Shown: positions 23,943 to 35,291, numbered from the stretch's first letter. The stretch: DNA of 64,000 bases from Channallabes apus (GCA_030522415.1 CM060124.1:26747454-26811453); one strand, 5' to 3'. A program made the numbers and translations. The notes: generated by a model from the sequence alone, not told the origin.

Positions 23943-25725
23943 TTAAACCTCCACTCTGTCATCTCATTGTATTCATTCCATAAGTGCGCTATACAACCCC
24001 AACAACTGACACTTCACATTGTTTCTGAAGCTGGTGAAGAGTGTTATCAGCTGTTTGTCCATCAACTATGATTGTAAACCCGGTTCGTTTCACGGCCACA
24101 TGTTACATGAAAATATTAGCGATATTAATTAATTAATTAATATAAATTTATATATTTGTCTGTTATGGCATGTTATTGTTAAGTTAACCCATGTCGAAAT
24201 AAACGCTATTAAAAGAATTTAGTGCAATGTTTAATTTGCATAGAAAGTGCCGTCTTTCTTAACGCTGTCATGAAAAAGAGTGAAAAATCGATTCCTGAGC
24301 CACCGATGTCCACTAATTCAGGACCTTCACTGTAGACAGCGCCGCGTAACGTCGGACGTAAGAGGCAGCGACTTAAGAAGACTCCTAAGAGACAGTTCGA
24401 GAAATACACTTAGAAAAGTTATCACTTAACGTAAGATATATCTTAAGAGTCTACTTAGCGCGCGAATAGTGTGCGTTATCGAGAAACCGGGCCCAGAGCA
24501 ATGGAGAGTGTGGAAAGGAGGTGAAGAGACGAGTACAGGCAGGAATGGGTGGAGAAAAGTTTCAGGTGTGTTGTGCGATAAAAGAGTATCAGCGAGAATG
24601 AAAGGGAAGGTGTACAGGACAGTGGTGAGACCAGCGATGCTCTACGGCTTAGAGACAGCGGCACTGAAGAAAAGACAGCTGGCAGAGTTGGAGGTAGCAG
24701 AGCTGAAGATGTTGAGGTTCTCTTTGGGAGTGACAAGGATGGATAGGATCAAGAATGAGTTAATCAGAGGGACAACCCATGTGAGATGTTTTGGAGATAA
24801 AGTCAAAGAGGCCAGATTGAGGTGGTTTGGACATGTTCAGAGGAGAGAGTGTGAATATATCAGTAGAAGGATGCTGAGGTTGGAACTGCCAGGCAGGAGG
24901 TCTAGAGGAAGACCAAAGAGGAGATTTATGGATGCAGTGAGAGAGGACATGAAGTTAGTTGGTGTGAGAGAAGAGGATGCAGAGGATAGGGTTAGATGGA
25001 GGCAGATGATTCGCTGTGGCGACCCCTGAAAGGGAACAGCCGAAAGACAAAGAAGAAGATGCACTGTTTTGTGTGTGAATTAACTCAATGCAGATGATGT
25101 AATTTTCTTTGTCCTCTTAAAATAAAACTGAACCTGAGCCATGCAGGGTGCTAACTCCAAGCTTTTTTTGTGAAAAGCTATGCCACACATATCTTAGGAA
25201 TAAAAATTATATGATGAATTTGTCAGACTTTATTATGAAATTAACAGAATTGATCAAACTACAGATATTTTAAATATTTTTTTTTTTATTATGCATTAGG
25301 CTTTAACATGTAATATATAGTATCTTTCAATCTTGTTTAATCCTGACTGTTTTCCTTATGATATAACTTTGTTCATTTTGTCATTACTTCCATCTACAAT
25401 TATTATGAGGATTTCTGGCTGCTGAACAGGTAAGGAGGTGATAAAATCTGATAAGGACTCCATAAACGCACTTAAAAATCAATAATGACTCGATAACAGC
25501 GTTTATAAATTGATAACGAGGCATTAACGAGGTGTTAATGTCGGGATAGGGCTGCTGAAATTATTGAACACGCTCCACGCTCCACGCTCTCCAGTGGTCG
25601 TAACAGCCCGTCAGCGGGCCGAAATTAAAGCCAGTCAGGTGTCTTGAAAGTAAGTCACTCAAATTAATTATAAATCGAAAACATCTTGTGTTCTAATTAA
25701 TCTTGTTTGGCTTATATTATACATA

Positions 25726-25805
25726 CAGTGGTGTGAAAAACTATTTGCCCCCTTCCTGATTTCTTATTCTTTTTGCATGTTTGTCACACTTAAATGTTTC
25801 TGCAC
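25726..25805 (+). mobile_element. Tc1 terminal repeat fragment (about 80 bp)
   Basis: Starts CAGTGGTGTGAAAAACTATT right after a TA (25724-25725) and follows the outer end of the intact Tc1 at 3781 as far as the TTTCTG string, then matches nothing in that element. No partner end is seen nearby, so this is a solo or deleted end of the same family. Confidence 0.85.
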
Positions 25806-26269
25806 ATAAGTGTAAGTGTTATTAGAATTTTGTCAAATATTGTCAGTCACAGTCATGTATTATTAGTGCTGCTGAAAATACAATTATTGAATAAAGAGCT
25901 CGACTCATAGAACAGTACGCACCGGCCCTTATTACAGTTACAGTGAAACCTCCCGTGTGGTTGTGAAAATCAATAGAATCCACAAATTGGCATATTTTCA
26001 ACAACAGTCACGCGACAGACATGGTGCTGCTGTATAATAACAAAGAGCTCGGCCTCTCCAAATCAGCACCGGAAATTACCAGCCAGAAGTCTTGTGTCGT
26101 TCGCGAAAAATAAATATACATGGATTTTTGAGTGCATGCGGAAAGCCTCAATCATCCTCTCTACGGGAAACACTGTAGTTTACCTGAATAAAATTAAAGC
26201 GCTGTTTTTTTTTTTTTTTTTACTTTCTTTTAAAAATGATGTTTTTTTTTTTTAAAACCTTTAGCTCGT

Positions 26270-26690
26270 TAAAGGATATAATTAAAGCACAGACTTGTTA
26301 GTGGAAAATAAATGTACTGACATTTTACTTGTAGACAACGGAGTGCTGATTATTAAATGATGAATCATTAAAGTACTGACTGTTTTCTTGCAGGTTATCA
26401 GTCTAATGATTTCCACCTGTAGAAGATGAATGCTCTGACCTTTTACTCGTAGATCATTATTGCATTAGCGATGTACTCGTATGCGATTTATAATGCTGCA
26501 GGTTTATTTTCGGGTCATAAAACTACTGACTTATGGTGGAACAATAGGAACTCATTTTTCCGTTAATGTAGATAATTAAAGTGCCATTAATAGTTCAAAA
26601 ACTACAAAGACTTAATAATTGAAGATCATTCAAATTATGACTTTTTCCTTGTAGACAATTAAAGTGTTCACTTTTTTTTTTTTTTTAACT
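26270..26690 (+). repeat. Second block of the ACTTGTAGACAATTAAAG repeat
   Basis: TACTGACATTTTACTTGTAG, CTTGTAGACAATTAAAGTG and similar strings match the block at 18.6-19.9 kb. The RTE and several kilobases of other DNA lie between the two blocks. Confidence 0.6.
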
Positions 26691-26932
26691 TAGATACAGT
26701 AGATATATTTTCGTGCACTAACTCCTTGCTAGTTTTACTTTTGATAGTCCAGAGGAAACAAGTGGGCGAGCGTAGAGGAAATATCAGGCATGCACGCTAA
26801 GATGCTCAGATAAAACGCTGTAATTCTCTTGTGTCCAATGAGCAGCTGAGGGTCTCCACTTTGGCTAAAGTCTATGGGCTAACCAAACAGACAGAGAGGC
26901 TGCTGTTCCATTAGGCCGCTCCCTAAATCAGC

Positions 26933-26940
26933 CCACACAG

Positions 26941-26967
<27 letters not shown>
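26933..26967. repeat. (CA)n microsatellite
   Basis: CA run about 0.8 kb from the gpc6 donor; a second CA run lies at 27094-27125. Confidence 0.9.
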
Positions 26968-26973
<6 letters not shown>

Positions 26974-27090
26974 TGCACATACACACGAGTGAAAAGGTTG
27001 GAATCTGAGCATGACCCGATCAATAAGGCCTTATCAACAGATCCTAAAGCTGAATGTCACGATTGGCTTTTAGGAATGACATAACAACAC

Positions 27091-27130
<40 letters not shown>

Positions 27131-27702
27131 TGCACACACGCACATAAATATTCAAAAGACAAACGGATTCTCAGCGGTGGCAGCGTGACCAAGCAGCGTC
27201 AGGGTCGATGGCTTTTTGTGAACGAGAGACACACTGATTGAAAATCAATAGTGAGGAAAATGAAAAATCTGCTGAAATGTCACGGGACAAAGGAGATGAA
27301 AAAAAGGAAAAAAAAAACTGATACGTATACGAGAAAAGTGTTTTAGCACGACATGGCACATGAGACAGTATTACTCATGTATTACAGTAAATGCTGATTT
27401 GTGGTTATGCTGGCTTGTAATGTGTTTTTTTTTCTTTCTTTATTAAACAGTCATGGCTACATCAAGCAAGCTAACGAATGAACGTAGCTACTGTCGGAAA
27501 GCTGAATACGTTAGCCTACTCTGTAGCACCCTGACAATGTAGATGATCCTCACCGTATTTGCACCAGCTACAGTAACTAGCTAGAATTATTGACGTGGAT
27601 AAGATATTTAGGATAAAAATTGCATTTTATTTTAATTTAGCCAAAACTTAAATAGTTTACTAATTAATAAGGTAAGAATAGCAGATAGCTGGCTAGTGCT
27701 CT

Positions 27703-27727
27703 AGAGAGAGAGAGAGAGAGAGAGAGA
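27703..27727. repeat. gpc6: (AG)n next to a gpc6 splice donor
   Basis: On the gene strand this is (CT)n starting about 14 bases inside the intron after the exon end at 27742. Confidence 0.92.
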
Positions 27728-27741
27728 AGGTGTGACGGTAC

Positions 27742-27907
27742 CGATGAAGACGTTCCACTCTGGGTCCAGGTCAGCCTGATTAGCGAGGCAGCCCTTCATA
27801 ACGTTCTGACAATAATTTCTGCACGGCTTCAGGTCCACAAACCCGCCACAGTATGGACAATAGAGCATCCGCGTCAGAGCCTTACTGCAGCCCGGAGAGA
27901 CGTTCAC
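27742..27907 (-). CDS. gpc6: gpc6 (glypican-6-like) next internal exon, 166 bp
   Basis: This encodes 55 residues plus one base of the cysteine-rich glypican core, directly following the 392-bp exon. It opens [20 protein letters not shown] and continues [18 protein letters not shown], then [12 protein letters not shown]. Six cysteines lie in this short stretch, fitting the conserved disulfide-bonded cysteines of the family, and the YCPYC and [14 protein letters not shown] wording is GPC6-like rather than GPC4-like. The acceptor reads cttcctgtctccag|GTG in phase 0, matching the phase-0 donor of the upstream exon. The exon ends ATCG|GTACCG in phase 1. That donor is poor beyond GTA, and a (CT)n run starts about 14 bases into the intron. 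Downstream exons with the glycosaminoglycan attachment sites and GPI signal lie outside the window. Confidence 0.94.
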
Positions 27908-28104
27908 CTGGAGACAGGAAGTAGAGAAGACACGCAATAAGACATACAGATGAGATTAGACCGCCAGACTTCTGATTGGGTGGATCTCAGTCTCTTAACA
28001 TGGACAAGTTGGGGCCAGCCGACTAAGAATTAAAAAACAAACACCCATAATTTCAGCGGCGTGTGTGGAGATTTGGATTAATTAGTTATATTTGTTATGC
28101 AATG

Positions 28105-28487
28105 GGCGGCGCGGTGGTGTAGTGGTTAGCACTGTCGCCTTGCACCGCCAGGGTCCGGGTTCGATTCCCGGGGCAGGTTCGATTCCTGTCTCTGTGTGCA
28201 TGGAGTTTGCATGTTCTCCCCGTGCTTGGTGGGTTTCCTCCGGGTACTCCGGTTTCCTCCCACAGTCCAAAGACATGTATGTTAAGTTAATTGACATTCC
28301 AAATTGCCCGTAGTGTGTGAATGAGTGTGTGTATGTGAGTATGTGTGTGTGCCCTGCGATGGATTGGCACCCTGTCCAGGGTGTACCCCGCCTTGTGCCC
28401 TAAGTTTCCTGGGATAGGCTCCAGGCCCCCACGACCCTGTATATAAGGATAAAGCGGTACAGAAAATGAATGAATGAATGAATGAAT
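28105..28487 (+). mobile_element. SINE A, complete copy
   Basis: Head GCGCGGTGGTGTAGTGGTTA, box B-like GGTTCGATTCCCGG plus a second GGTTCGATTCC, body, and (TGAA)n tail. Perfect 11-bp target duplication GTTATGCAATG at 28094-28104 and 28488-28498. Confidence 0.93.
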
Positions 28488-29199
28488 GTTATGCAATGAC
28501 ATAAAATACTGTACAATACAAATACAATACAAACAGAGGGATCACCCACAAGCACACACAAACACAAAGCCACACCCACCTGTTACAAAGACTATTAGGT
28601 TTAGTCCCACAGAAAAACAAGTCTAAGACACGTCCATCTGCTACATTCTAAGAAACCCCTTCTACATTCGAAGACATGTCCTTCTTTTACAAACTAAGAC
28701 ACAACCACCCGCTGCAAACTTCTTCTTCTTCTTTCTTGCTGGTTTGAATCCAGTAGATTACTGTACATTACTGCCAACCGTAGGTCTCTCTCTCCCTCAT
28801 CTTCCCCGACTTTTAAAGCCGATTTTCCAATCCGGTCTTCCTAGAAAAAATGTCTAACGCTTCTATCCTCGCTCTTGTCCTTTCTTGTCTTGTTCTATGT
28901 CTCGAACTATTCGTCTACTTTACCCGACACTTCCACAGAGGCTTTCTTCTCGACATGTTTAATCCCAGCACCACTCTGTGCCTTTAGTTGGAGTTCCGTA
29001 AGTGTGAAAGCATCACCGCCACCGAAAGATCTCTTTCTCTGTCTCTCCTCAGCTTCCCTGAGCTTTAAAGCCACCTTCCCAGGCCAAAAAAGCCTTACAT
29101 GCTTCCTTCCCTGATCAGTGACTCCCGTTTCTAAAAGACCTTTAACATTGCCTTCTATTCTCCCTAATACTTAGAGCTACTGTATGTCATGACCACCTG

Positions 29200-30360
29200 T
29201 TCATTCTAAGGCACACCTATCTGTTACAATCAAAGTCTGTTAGAATCTAAGACATGCTCATCAGTTACACTTTAAGACATGTCCATCTGTTACATTCTAA
29301 AACACCCATCTTTTACAATCTAATATGCGCCCACCTGTTACACTTTAAGATACGCCAGTCTCTTGCATTATAAGGCACTTCCATCTAAGACCCACCTGTT
29401 ACGATCTAAGACACATCCACCTGTTTTAAGCTAAGCCACGCCCATCTGTTACATTGTAAGACACGCCCACACGTTACATTGTAAGACACGCCCACCTGTT
29501 ACATTCTAACACACGCCCATCTGTTGCATTCTAAGACACGCCCACATGTTACATTCTAAGACACGCCCACATGTTACATTCTAAGACACGCCCACCTGTT
29601 ACATTCTAAGACACGCCCATCTGTTACATTCAAAGACATGTCCATCTGTCACATTCTAAGACGCGCCCACCTGTTACATTCTAAGACACGCCCATCTGTT
29701 ACATTCTAAGACACGCCGATCTGTTACTTTCTAAGACACGCCGAACTGTTACATTCTAAGACACGCCCATCTGTTACATTCTAAGACACGCCGATCTGTT
29801 ACATTCTAAGACACGCCCACCCGTTACATTCTAAAACACGCCCACCTTTTACATTCTAAGACACGCCCACCTGTTACATTCTAAGACACGCTCATCTTTT
29901 ATAATCTAAGACACGCCGATCTGTTACATTCTAAGACACGCCCACCCGTTACATTCTAAAACACGCCCACCTTTTACATTCTAAGACACGCCCACCTGTT
30001 ACATTCTAAGACACGCCCACCTGTTACATTCTAAGACACGCTCATCTTTTATAATCTAAGACACGCCCCCCTGTTACATTCTAAGACACTCCCATGTGTT
30101 CCAATCTAAGACATGCCCACCTGTGGCACTGCAAGACACGCCCACCTGTTACATTCTAAGACACGCCCATCTGTTACATTCTAAGACACGCCCACCCGTT
30201 ACATTCTAAGACACGCCCACCTGTTACATTCTAAGACACGCCCACCTGTTACATTCTAAGACACGCCCACCTGTTACATTCTAAGACACGCCCACCTGTT
30301 ACATTCTAAGACACGCTCATCTTTTATAATCTAAGACACACACCCCTGTTACATTCTAAG
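29200..30360 (+). repeat. 25-bp minisatellite, about 45 units
   Basis: Consensus unit ACACGCCCACCTGTTACATT followed by CTAAG. Variants alter CACCT to CATCT, CACCC or GATCT. Sporadic degraded units extend left to about 28550, interrupted by unrelated DNA at about 28720-29190. Confidence 0.93.
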
Positions 30361-30507
30361 TGTCTCTGCAAGACACGTCCATGTGTCCTACACTAAGTGG
30401 GCTCTGTTTCAGACTCTACAGCTGTGTGTATTTCATTTCTTACTTAACGTTGGTTTAGTGTGTTAGCACAACCTCCTCCAGAGCTCACTCTAATTTCCAG
30501 CTACACA

Positions 30508-30510
<3 letters not shown>

Positions 30511-30551
<41 letters not shown>

Positions 30552-30565
30552 GTGTGTGTGTGTGT
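30511..30565. repeat. (TG)n microsatellite
   Basis: TG run with one CG interruption. Confidence 0.9.
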
Positions 30566-33500
30566 TTGTCCTTCCTGTCATCGTTGCTCGTTCTCTCGTT
30601 TACCCGCCACACGCCGTGCTACACGTGTTAGCCATCGCTGTGTAATTGAAAGTACAAGAAGCGGAGCGTGTTAGGCTGGGGTACACCTCGGTGCACAAAG
30701 ATAAACACGTCCTGTCCCCGGTTGTCTGATCTCTCATCACATCAACATCCACATCCACCCATCCCTCTCTCTCTCTCTCTGTCTGTCTGTCTGTCTCTCC
30801 TTTGCTCTTGTCTCATTTTAGAGCTTCAGATGTATTTTATAGCTAGCTGTATCTTGCTCCACTTTCAGTCATCACTCCCTTTCTATTCCTCTCTCGTTCT
30901 TTCTGTCTCTGTCTTACTAGAGGTGAAAGAAATGCAGACATTGTCAGGCTTTATTACATCCTTTAAAACCCTGTTGTGACACAGGTGAGAAGTAATCGCA
31001 TTCTATGTACAATATCTTTATTCTAGTTTATAGTGTGGAGAGTTCACTTGTTTAACTTGGTTTATTTGTAGCCCTTTGGCTGTTGGACATCAGTGTACAT
31101 AAAAGAAAAAAAAAAATAAAACATTGTTTTAAGTCTTTTAAAAAAGAGAGGAAGCAGGGAATAAGGATATAGGGCAAAAAGATAACGGGTTGAAGGTAAA
31201 ATGGAGTGAGGAAGAAAGAACAAAGAAAGATGAAGAAGTGGTGGGAGCAAAGAAAGAAAGAAGGAAAGAAAGGAAAAAATGAAGAAAGAAAGAAAGAAAG
31301 AAAGAAAGGAAGGAAGGAAGAAAGAAACATGGTTGAATTATCCAATTGCAATGACGCAATGAAAAGAAAGAAAGAAAGAAAGAAAGGAAAGAAATAAAGA
31401 AAAATATATGGCATTACTAGAATTATATGTGATTATATGAATATAAAAAAACCCTGCATTACTATCCTCTCAAAACTCCTTTAAGAATTCCTCATTAGCT
31501 ACCTTTCTAACAAATCTATGGAAATAATTGCATAGACTCTGTGAACCCTGCCAACGTCCTAACAGCCCACAAGCATAATAAACTACATACCTAATACAAA
31601 TCTGCATCTTTTAATGTAAAAATCCCAGAAACATAAAATTACATTTGTAGGACGGTATTACACTTTTGAAAGCTGAAGATTTTCACCTTCCCACAACTGT
31701 AACAAATCTCTGAAAATGCAATAGCTGTTTATTATGTTTGTGGGATTATTACATTAAAAGCTGCAGACCTGTATTACGTTTGTGGGCTGTTATTATTTTG
31801 CTGTGTGTTTATCTGACGCTCAATAGAATACACTTAATAAGTGAGAAAAAAAAATGAATGAGAACATGACCCAGCTATCCAGCATCAGATAGGATACAGT
31901 AGGTTTATGGTGTCTATTTAAATAAAAGTTTTAGTTTTACACATTTTTACTATAATTTTATTTGACATGACAAACAATTAATAATAAAAAAAATTGTAAT
32001 GTTATGTTTCATGCTTAACATTCAAGAAAAATCGATAAAAAATGTATTAAGTGGTAAGGTTTGCTTTGCGTCCATAGCTTATATATCTAATAACTTATTA
32101 ATTTGCTGTGTTGTGCTCAATTAATTGCTATTTTAAGTAATTTAAAGAATTAATAGAAAACACTGAATTGTGCTGCAAGAACTGTTTAAATAAAACTTAA
32201 AACATCATTAATGTTTATCATTATTATTATTTTTTATTATCATTCATTTAAATTGACTGATTATTAACATGTTCCTCTATTGATTGTAAAAATAAAATTC
32301 AACATTTTACAACTTCATACTGTAGTTTCATATGAATGTTAAACTGTACTATTTCATATAAGATTCCCATAAACATTTATATTTTTGTTATACGTCACAG
32401 ACAATGGAGCGTAGCAGTGACCTGTGGCATGTCCGATAATGCAATGTGAATACCGAGAGATGATTATCTATTCTCCGGTAAAAGACAATGCATTATTAGC
32501 ACAGCAGAGACACAAGTAGTGTCAAGTGTGTCATTCATACTGTTTTATCTTTCTAGTACAGACGCTGACACTCCTGATAAGAGAACGCTTATCAAGAGTA
32601 CTTTACTATAAGAGTTTATTCTAAGACATGTTATAAATGACTCTGATGTGAAGCTTACAGATGTAATTGATATTTTTAAACAATAGTCTCGTAGAGAAAC
32701 TATTTACCTGTAAAAGAACAGAAATAATATTTATAATTTTTTTATATTTTAAGTATTTTTTACCAGGTATTTTATGCCAACCTTAGTGCAATTTCTGTAG
32801 TACTATAATGTTACCATAATGAATTATTTCCCCCTTAATTTTCAGTATAAATGATCATAAATTAACCAAATTTATGAATTAAATAAAATGAAAATATCAA
32901 TTATTTTTCTGGTCGCGTGCTGCCAGATTTTCACCATTTATTACAATGTATGTTAGTTAACCATAACGCTAAGCATGTTATTAGCCTTGGGCTAACTTCA
33001 CTAATACGATAGCTACATTGCTACTGGAGAGAAAGCAATGTGTTCGCCTGAATCTTCACATTCATATTCCAGATATTTACCTCAGAACAGTGTGTGTGTG
33101 TGTGTGTGTGTGTGCGTGTGTGCACTTTACATATTTCTAATGATTCACTGAACTAAAATGGCCAGCTTTACTTCCATTGATTTCCCTCTTATCGATTTAA
33201 CTAAGCGAATTAGACTCTGACCAATTAGACTAGATCCCCATCACCCAACACACACACACACGATTTACAACAAAATGTAATTCATATTGAATCAATTTTA
33301 TATTTAATTTTTATATATTTAACAATAAACCTTAAGTAAATTTTGACATTCCAGAAAAAACGCTAACAGAGACACATGATAACCTGTGGCTTGCTAGCAA
33401 ATTAGCTATCTATCAAGCATGTTTTCAGTCTTTATTTGTGCTTTATTTTATTTGATTCTATATAATTTTACTTTATATTTATGTCACATTGCACTGTTAA

Positions 33501-34125
33501 ATACTTTCTCGCAATTATAACTAGCTTAGCTAGGTTGAGGAAGAATCCCACTACTGGGAGTGTAAAATTGACTAGCATGCTAATAAACTTGATATTATTA
33601 TTATTATTATTATTACTCTTTCTCAATTTTGGTTTTAGTAAATAATTGTGGTACCCATTATGGTGTTCAAACCAATTTACTCTTGTGACAAAAATGGCCG
33701 CACTCAGAATGGATTATATTAGCGCTATCTGTTGCTATTAAGAAATTGCTAATGTTGCTAACTGATTAAACAAAAACAAAAATCACTAATGTTTGTGATT
33801 GTGGAAACTTACACACAGAAATTTCTCCCCTTAGAAATCCTGTCAGATTTGTTAGTTAGTTTGGTAAACAAATTCGGTACATGTTTAGCAGTAGCGTAGC
33901 GCAGAGAGATGTACCTCAGCGTTAAACAGATGGACTTAAATCCTCAGACGGTGTGACAGACTCTAAATCCAACCAGGCACAGTAATCCATAATCACACAC
34001 ACACACACACACACACACTTATTTGTGAGATTTGTTGGGCTGTGATATAATCAGCATAAACCCTGCTGTGAGTCAGGATGAACTTCATTCTCTCCTGTTC
34101 AATATTCATGTGTAATTTATATTAT

Positions 34126-34130
<5 letters not shown>
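30566..34130. other. Mostly unique AT-rich intronic DNA
   Basis: Apart from CT/GA tracts and CA runs, 31.4-34.1 kb is the longest stretch in the window with no recognised transposon. It holds no exon-like frame. It is the likeliest place for conserved noncoding sequence if any exists here. Confidence 0.5.
31105..31405. repeat. GAAA/GGAA-rich tract
   Basis: AAGAAAGAAAGAAAGGAAGG-type sequence; the overlapping open frames are artefacts of composition. Confidence 0.85.

Positions 34131-34176
<46 letters not shown>
34131..34176. repeat. (GT)n microsatellite
   Basis: Pure GT run; a CA run lies at 33992-34018. Confidence 0.9.
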
Positions 34177-34177
<1 letters not shown>

Positions 34178-34319
34178 GTAGTGTAGAGTTTCTGAGATTA
34201 ACAGTTCAATCCAAATGTGTGAATGTCATAGTGCATGAATGTAGGTCATGGAATTAAACCATGGAAAAAAGATGTCTTAAATAATATCTTAGTCACTACA
34301 TAGTGCCAATATGGCAAAT

Positions 34320-35000
34320 AGGATATGTGGTTTGGAACATGTCCACCTTGGACTGATGATGGTTATTATGTGGACTATGTAGTGAATAAGGTGTGGTACG
34401 TAGTTTGGGACTTATCCATATGAGGACTGGTGATTTTTAGGGGGTTTGGGACAAATCCATAGTGGACTGATGATGGTGTTTGTGTGGTTTGGGACACATC
34501 TACAGTGGACTGACGTGATGTGTTTTTGGTTGTTTGGGACACATCTACAGTGGACTGACGTGATGTGTTTTTGGTTGTTTGGGACACATGTACAGCGGAC
34601 TGACAATTGTGTTCATGCGGTTTGGGCCGCATCCACAGTTGCCTGATTATGGTGTTTATGTGATTTGGCACACATTCCCAGTAGCCTGATGATGTCGTTT
34701 CCATGGTTTGGACACATCCACCATGGACTGGTGATAGTGTGTGTAGTTTGGGACACACGCACAGTGAACTGACAATGTTGTTCATGCATTTCTGGCCACA
34801 TCCATGGATGTTTGATGATGATGTTTACATGGTGTGGGACACATCCACAATGGACTGATGTTTTTTTTTGCTGGTTTGGGACATGTACAGTGGACTGTCA
34901 ATGGTGTTTGTGTGGTTCGGGACACATCCACAGTGGACTGATAAAAGTGCTAATGCGGTTTGGGACACATCCACGGTTAATGGTCAGTAGTGGTCAATGC
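34320..35000 (+). repeat. Degenerate ~45-60 bp tandem repeat
   Basis: The string GGGACACATCCACAGTGGAC followed by TGATGATGGTGTTT-like sequence and TGTGGTTT recurs about a dozen times. Two adjacent 45-bp units near 34485-34575 are identical (GACGTGATGTGTTTTTGG). Short open frames across it are by-products of the repeat. Confidence 0.8.
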
Positions 35001-35222
35001 GTTGAATGCTAAACTAGGGTTATATGGGTTTCTAATTTCTTAGCTATATTAGACTTCCCACTTTGTTGCAAAGAAGAAGAAGAAGAAGGACATTTATGCA
35101 CCAAATGAGCGAGTACTTTTTGGGAATAGGGAATAAGTGACATTTAAGACATTGTGATGGTTTGTGCTTCCAGTCTGCTATCCCACAATTCCCTTTGAGG
35201 GGAAAAATGAGAACACCCCTTC

Positions 35223-35223
<1 letters not shown>

Positions 35224-35290
<67 letters not shown>
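35224..35290. repeat. (CA)n microsatellite, about 67 bp
   Basis: The longest pure dinucleotide run in the window. Confidence 0.93.

Positions 35291-35291
<1 letters not shown>

Larger units (their letters stand above)
22624..24491. mobile_element. DNA-transposon-like insert inside the RTE element
   Basis: The RTE coding sequence stops after KYLG and resumes about 1.9 kb later, so the DNA between is an insertion. Its ends are imperfect inverted repeats: TTTCCCGAAACG then CGCTAAGTATCTCTTA on the left, and on the right the reverse complement TTTCTCGATAACG then CGCTAAGTAGACTCTTA. No transposase was recognised inside, so it looks non-autonomous or eroded. Exact ends and target duplication are unclear. 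Superfamily not assigned. It carries a nested MITE. Confidence 0.6.
21159..25029 (+). pseudogene. RTE reverse transcriptase, frameshifted and split
   Basis: The first segment codes for the linker between endonuclease and RT (KEEVQECIQGKRLAKKKWDT, RWKEYFEELMN). The RT then follows from 21689: [67 protein letters not shown] and [19 protein letters not shown] 1-base shift near 22370 breaks the frame; the active-site motif FADDIVLCSESREQVEENLE is in another frame. After KYLG the gene is interrupted. It resumes at about 24492 with EVKRRVQAG-like coding, then YRTVVRPAMLYGLETAALKK, LRFSLGVTRMDRIKNELIRG and RWFGHVQRRECEYISRRML, ending MIRCGDP. At least two frame changes are present, so no functional protein is expected. 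Confidence 0.9.
21159..25056 (+). mobile_element. RTE-type LINE, 5'-truncated, with 17-bp target duplication
   Basis: Flanked by perfect 17-bp direct repeats AGATGCACTGTTTTGTG at 21142-21158 and 25057-25073. The body codes for an RTE-clade reverse transcriptase in two parts, and the 3' end is CTGTGGCGACCCCTGAAAGG followed by an (AAG)n-type tail. It has lost the endonuclease by 5' truncation. A DNA transposon of about 1.9 kb interrupts it near 22.61-24.49 kb. It lies antisense to gpc6. Confidence 0.93.
25074..27093. other. Intronic DNA between the RTE and the gpc6 exon
   Basis: Contains the Tc1 end fragment and the 26.3-26.7 kb repeat block. 25420-25690 is compositionally distinct, low in simple repeats, and unassigned. 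Confidence 0.5.
1..27741 (-). other. gpc6: gpc6 intron downstream of the 166-bp exon (partial)
   Basis: Starts at the weak donor GTACCG and runs beyond the left edge of the window. It contains the intact Tc1, the mariner-type relic, the RTE LINE and its nested insertions, the 58-bp minisatellite and several degenerate repeat blocks. No further glypican exon was recognised on the minus strand, so the next exon lies to the left of the window. Confidence 0.8.

Noticed and set aside
27701..27741. Continuation of the glypican frame into [12 protein letters not shown]
   Set aside because: It is intron read-through into the CT repeat after the donor at 27742.
28105..28190. tRNA gene suggested by box A and box B
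   Set aside because: No cloverleaf was found, and the sequence continues into a repeated body with a (TGAA)n tail and target duplications, so it is a SINE head.
29200..30360. CRISPR-like array (short repeats in a row)
   Set aside because: Units are directly adjacent with no spacers, and the DNA is vertebrate; it is a minisatellite. The same holds for the 34-bp array.
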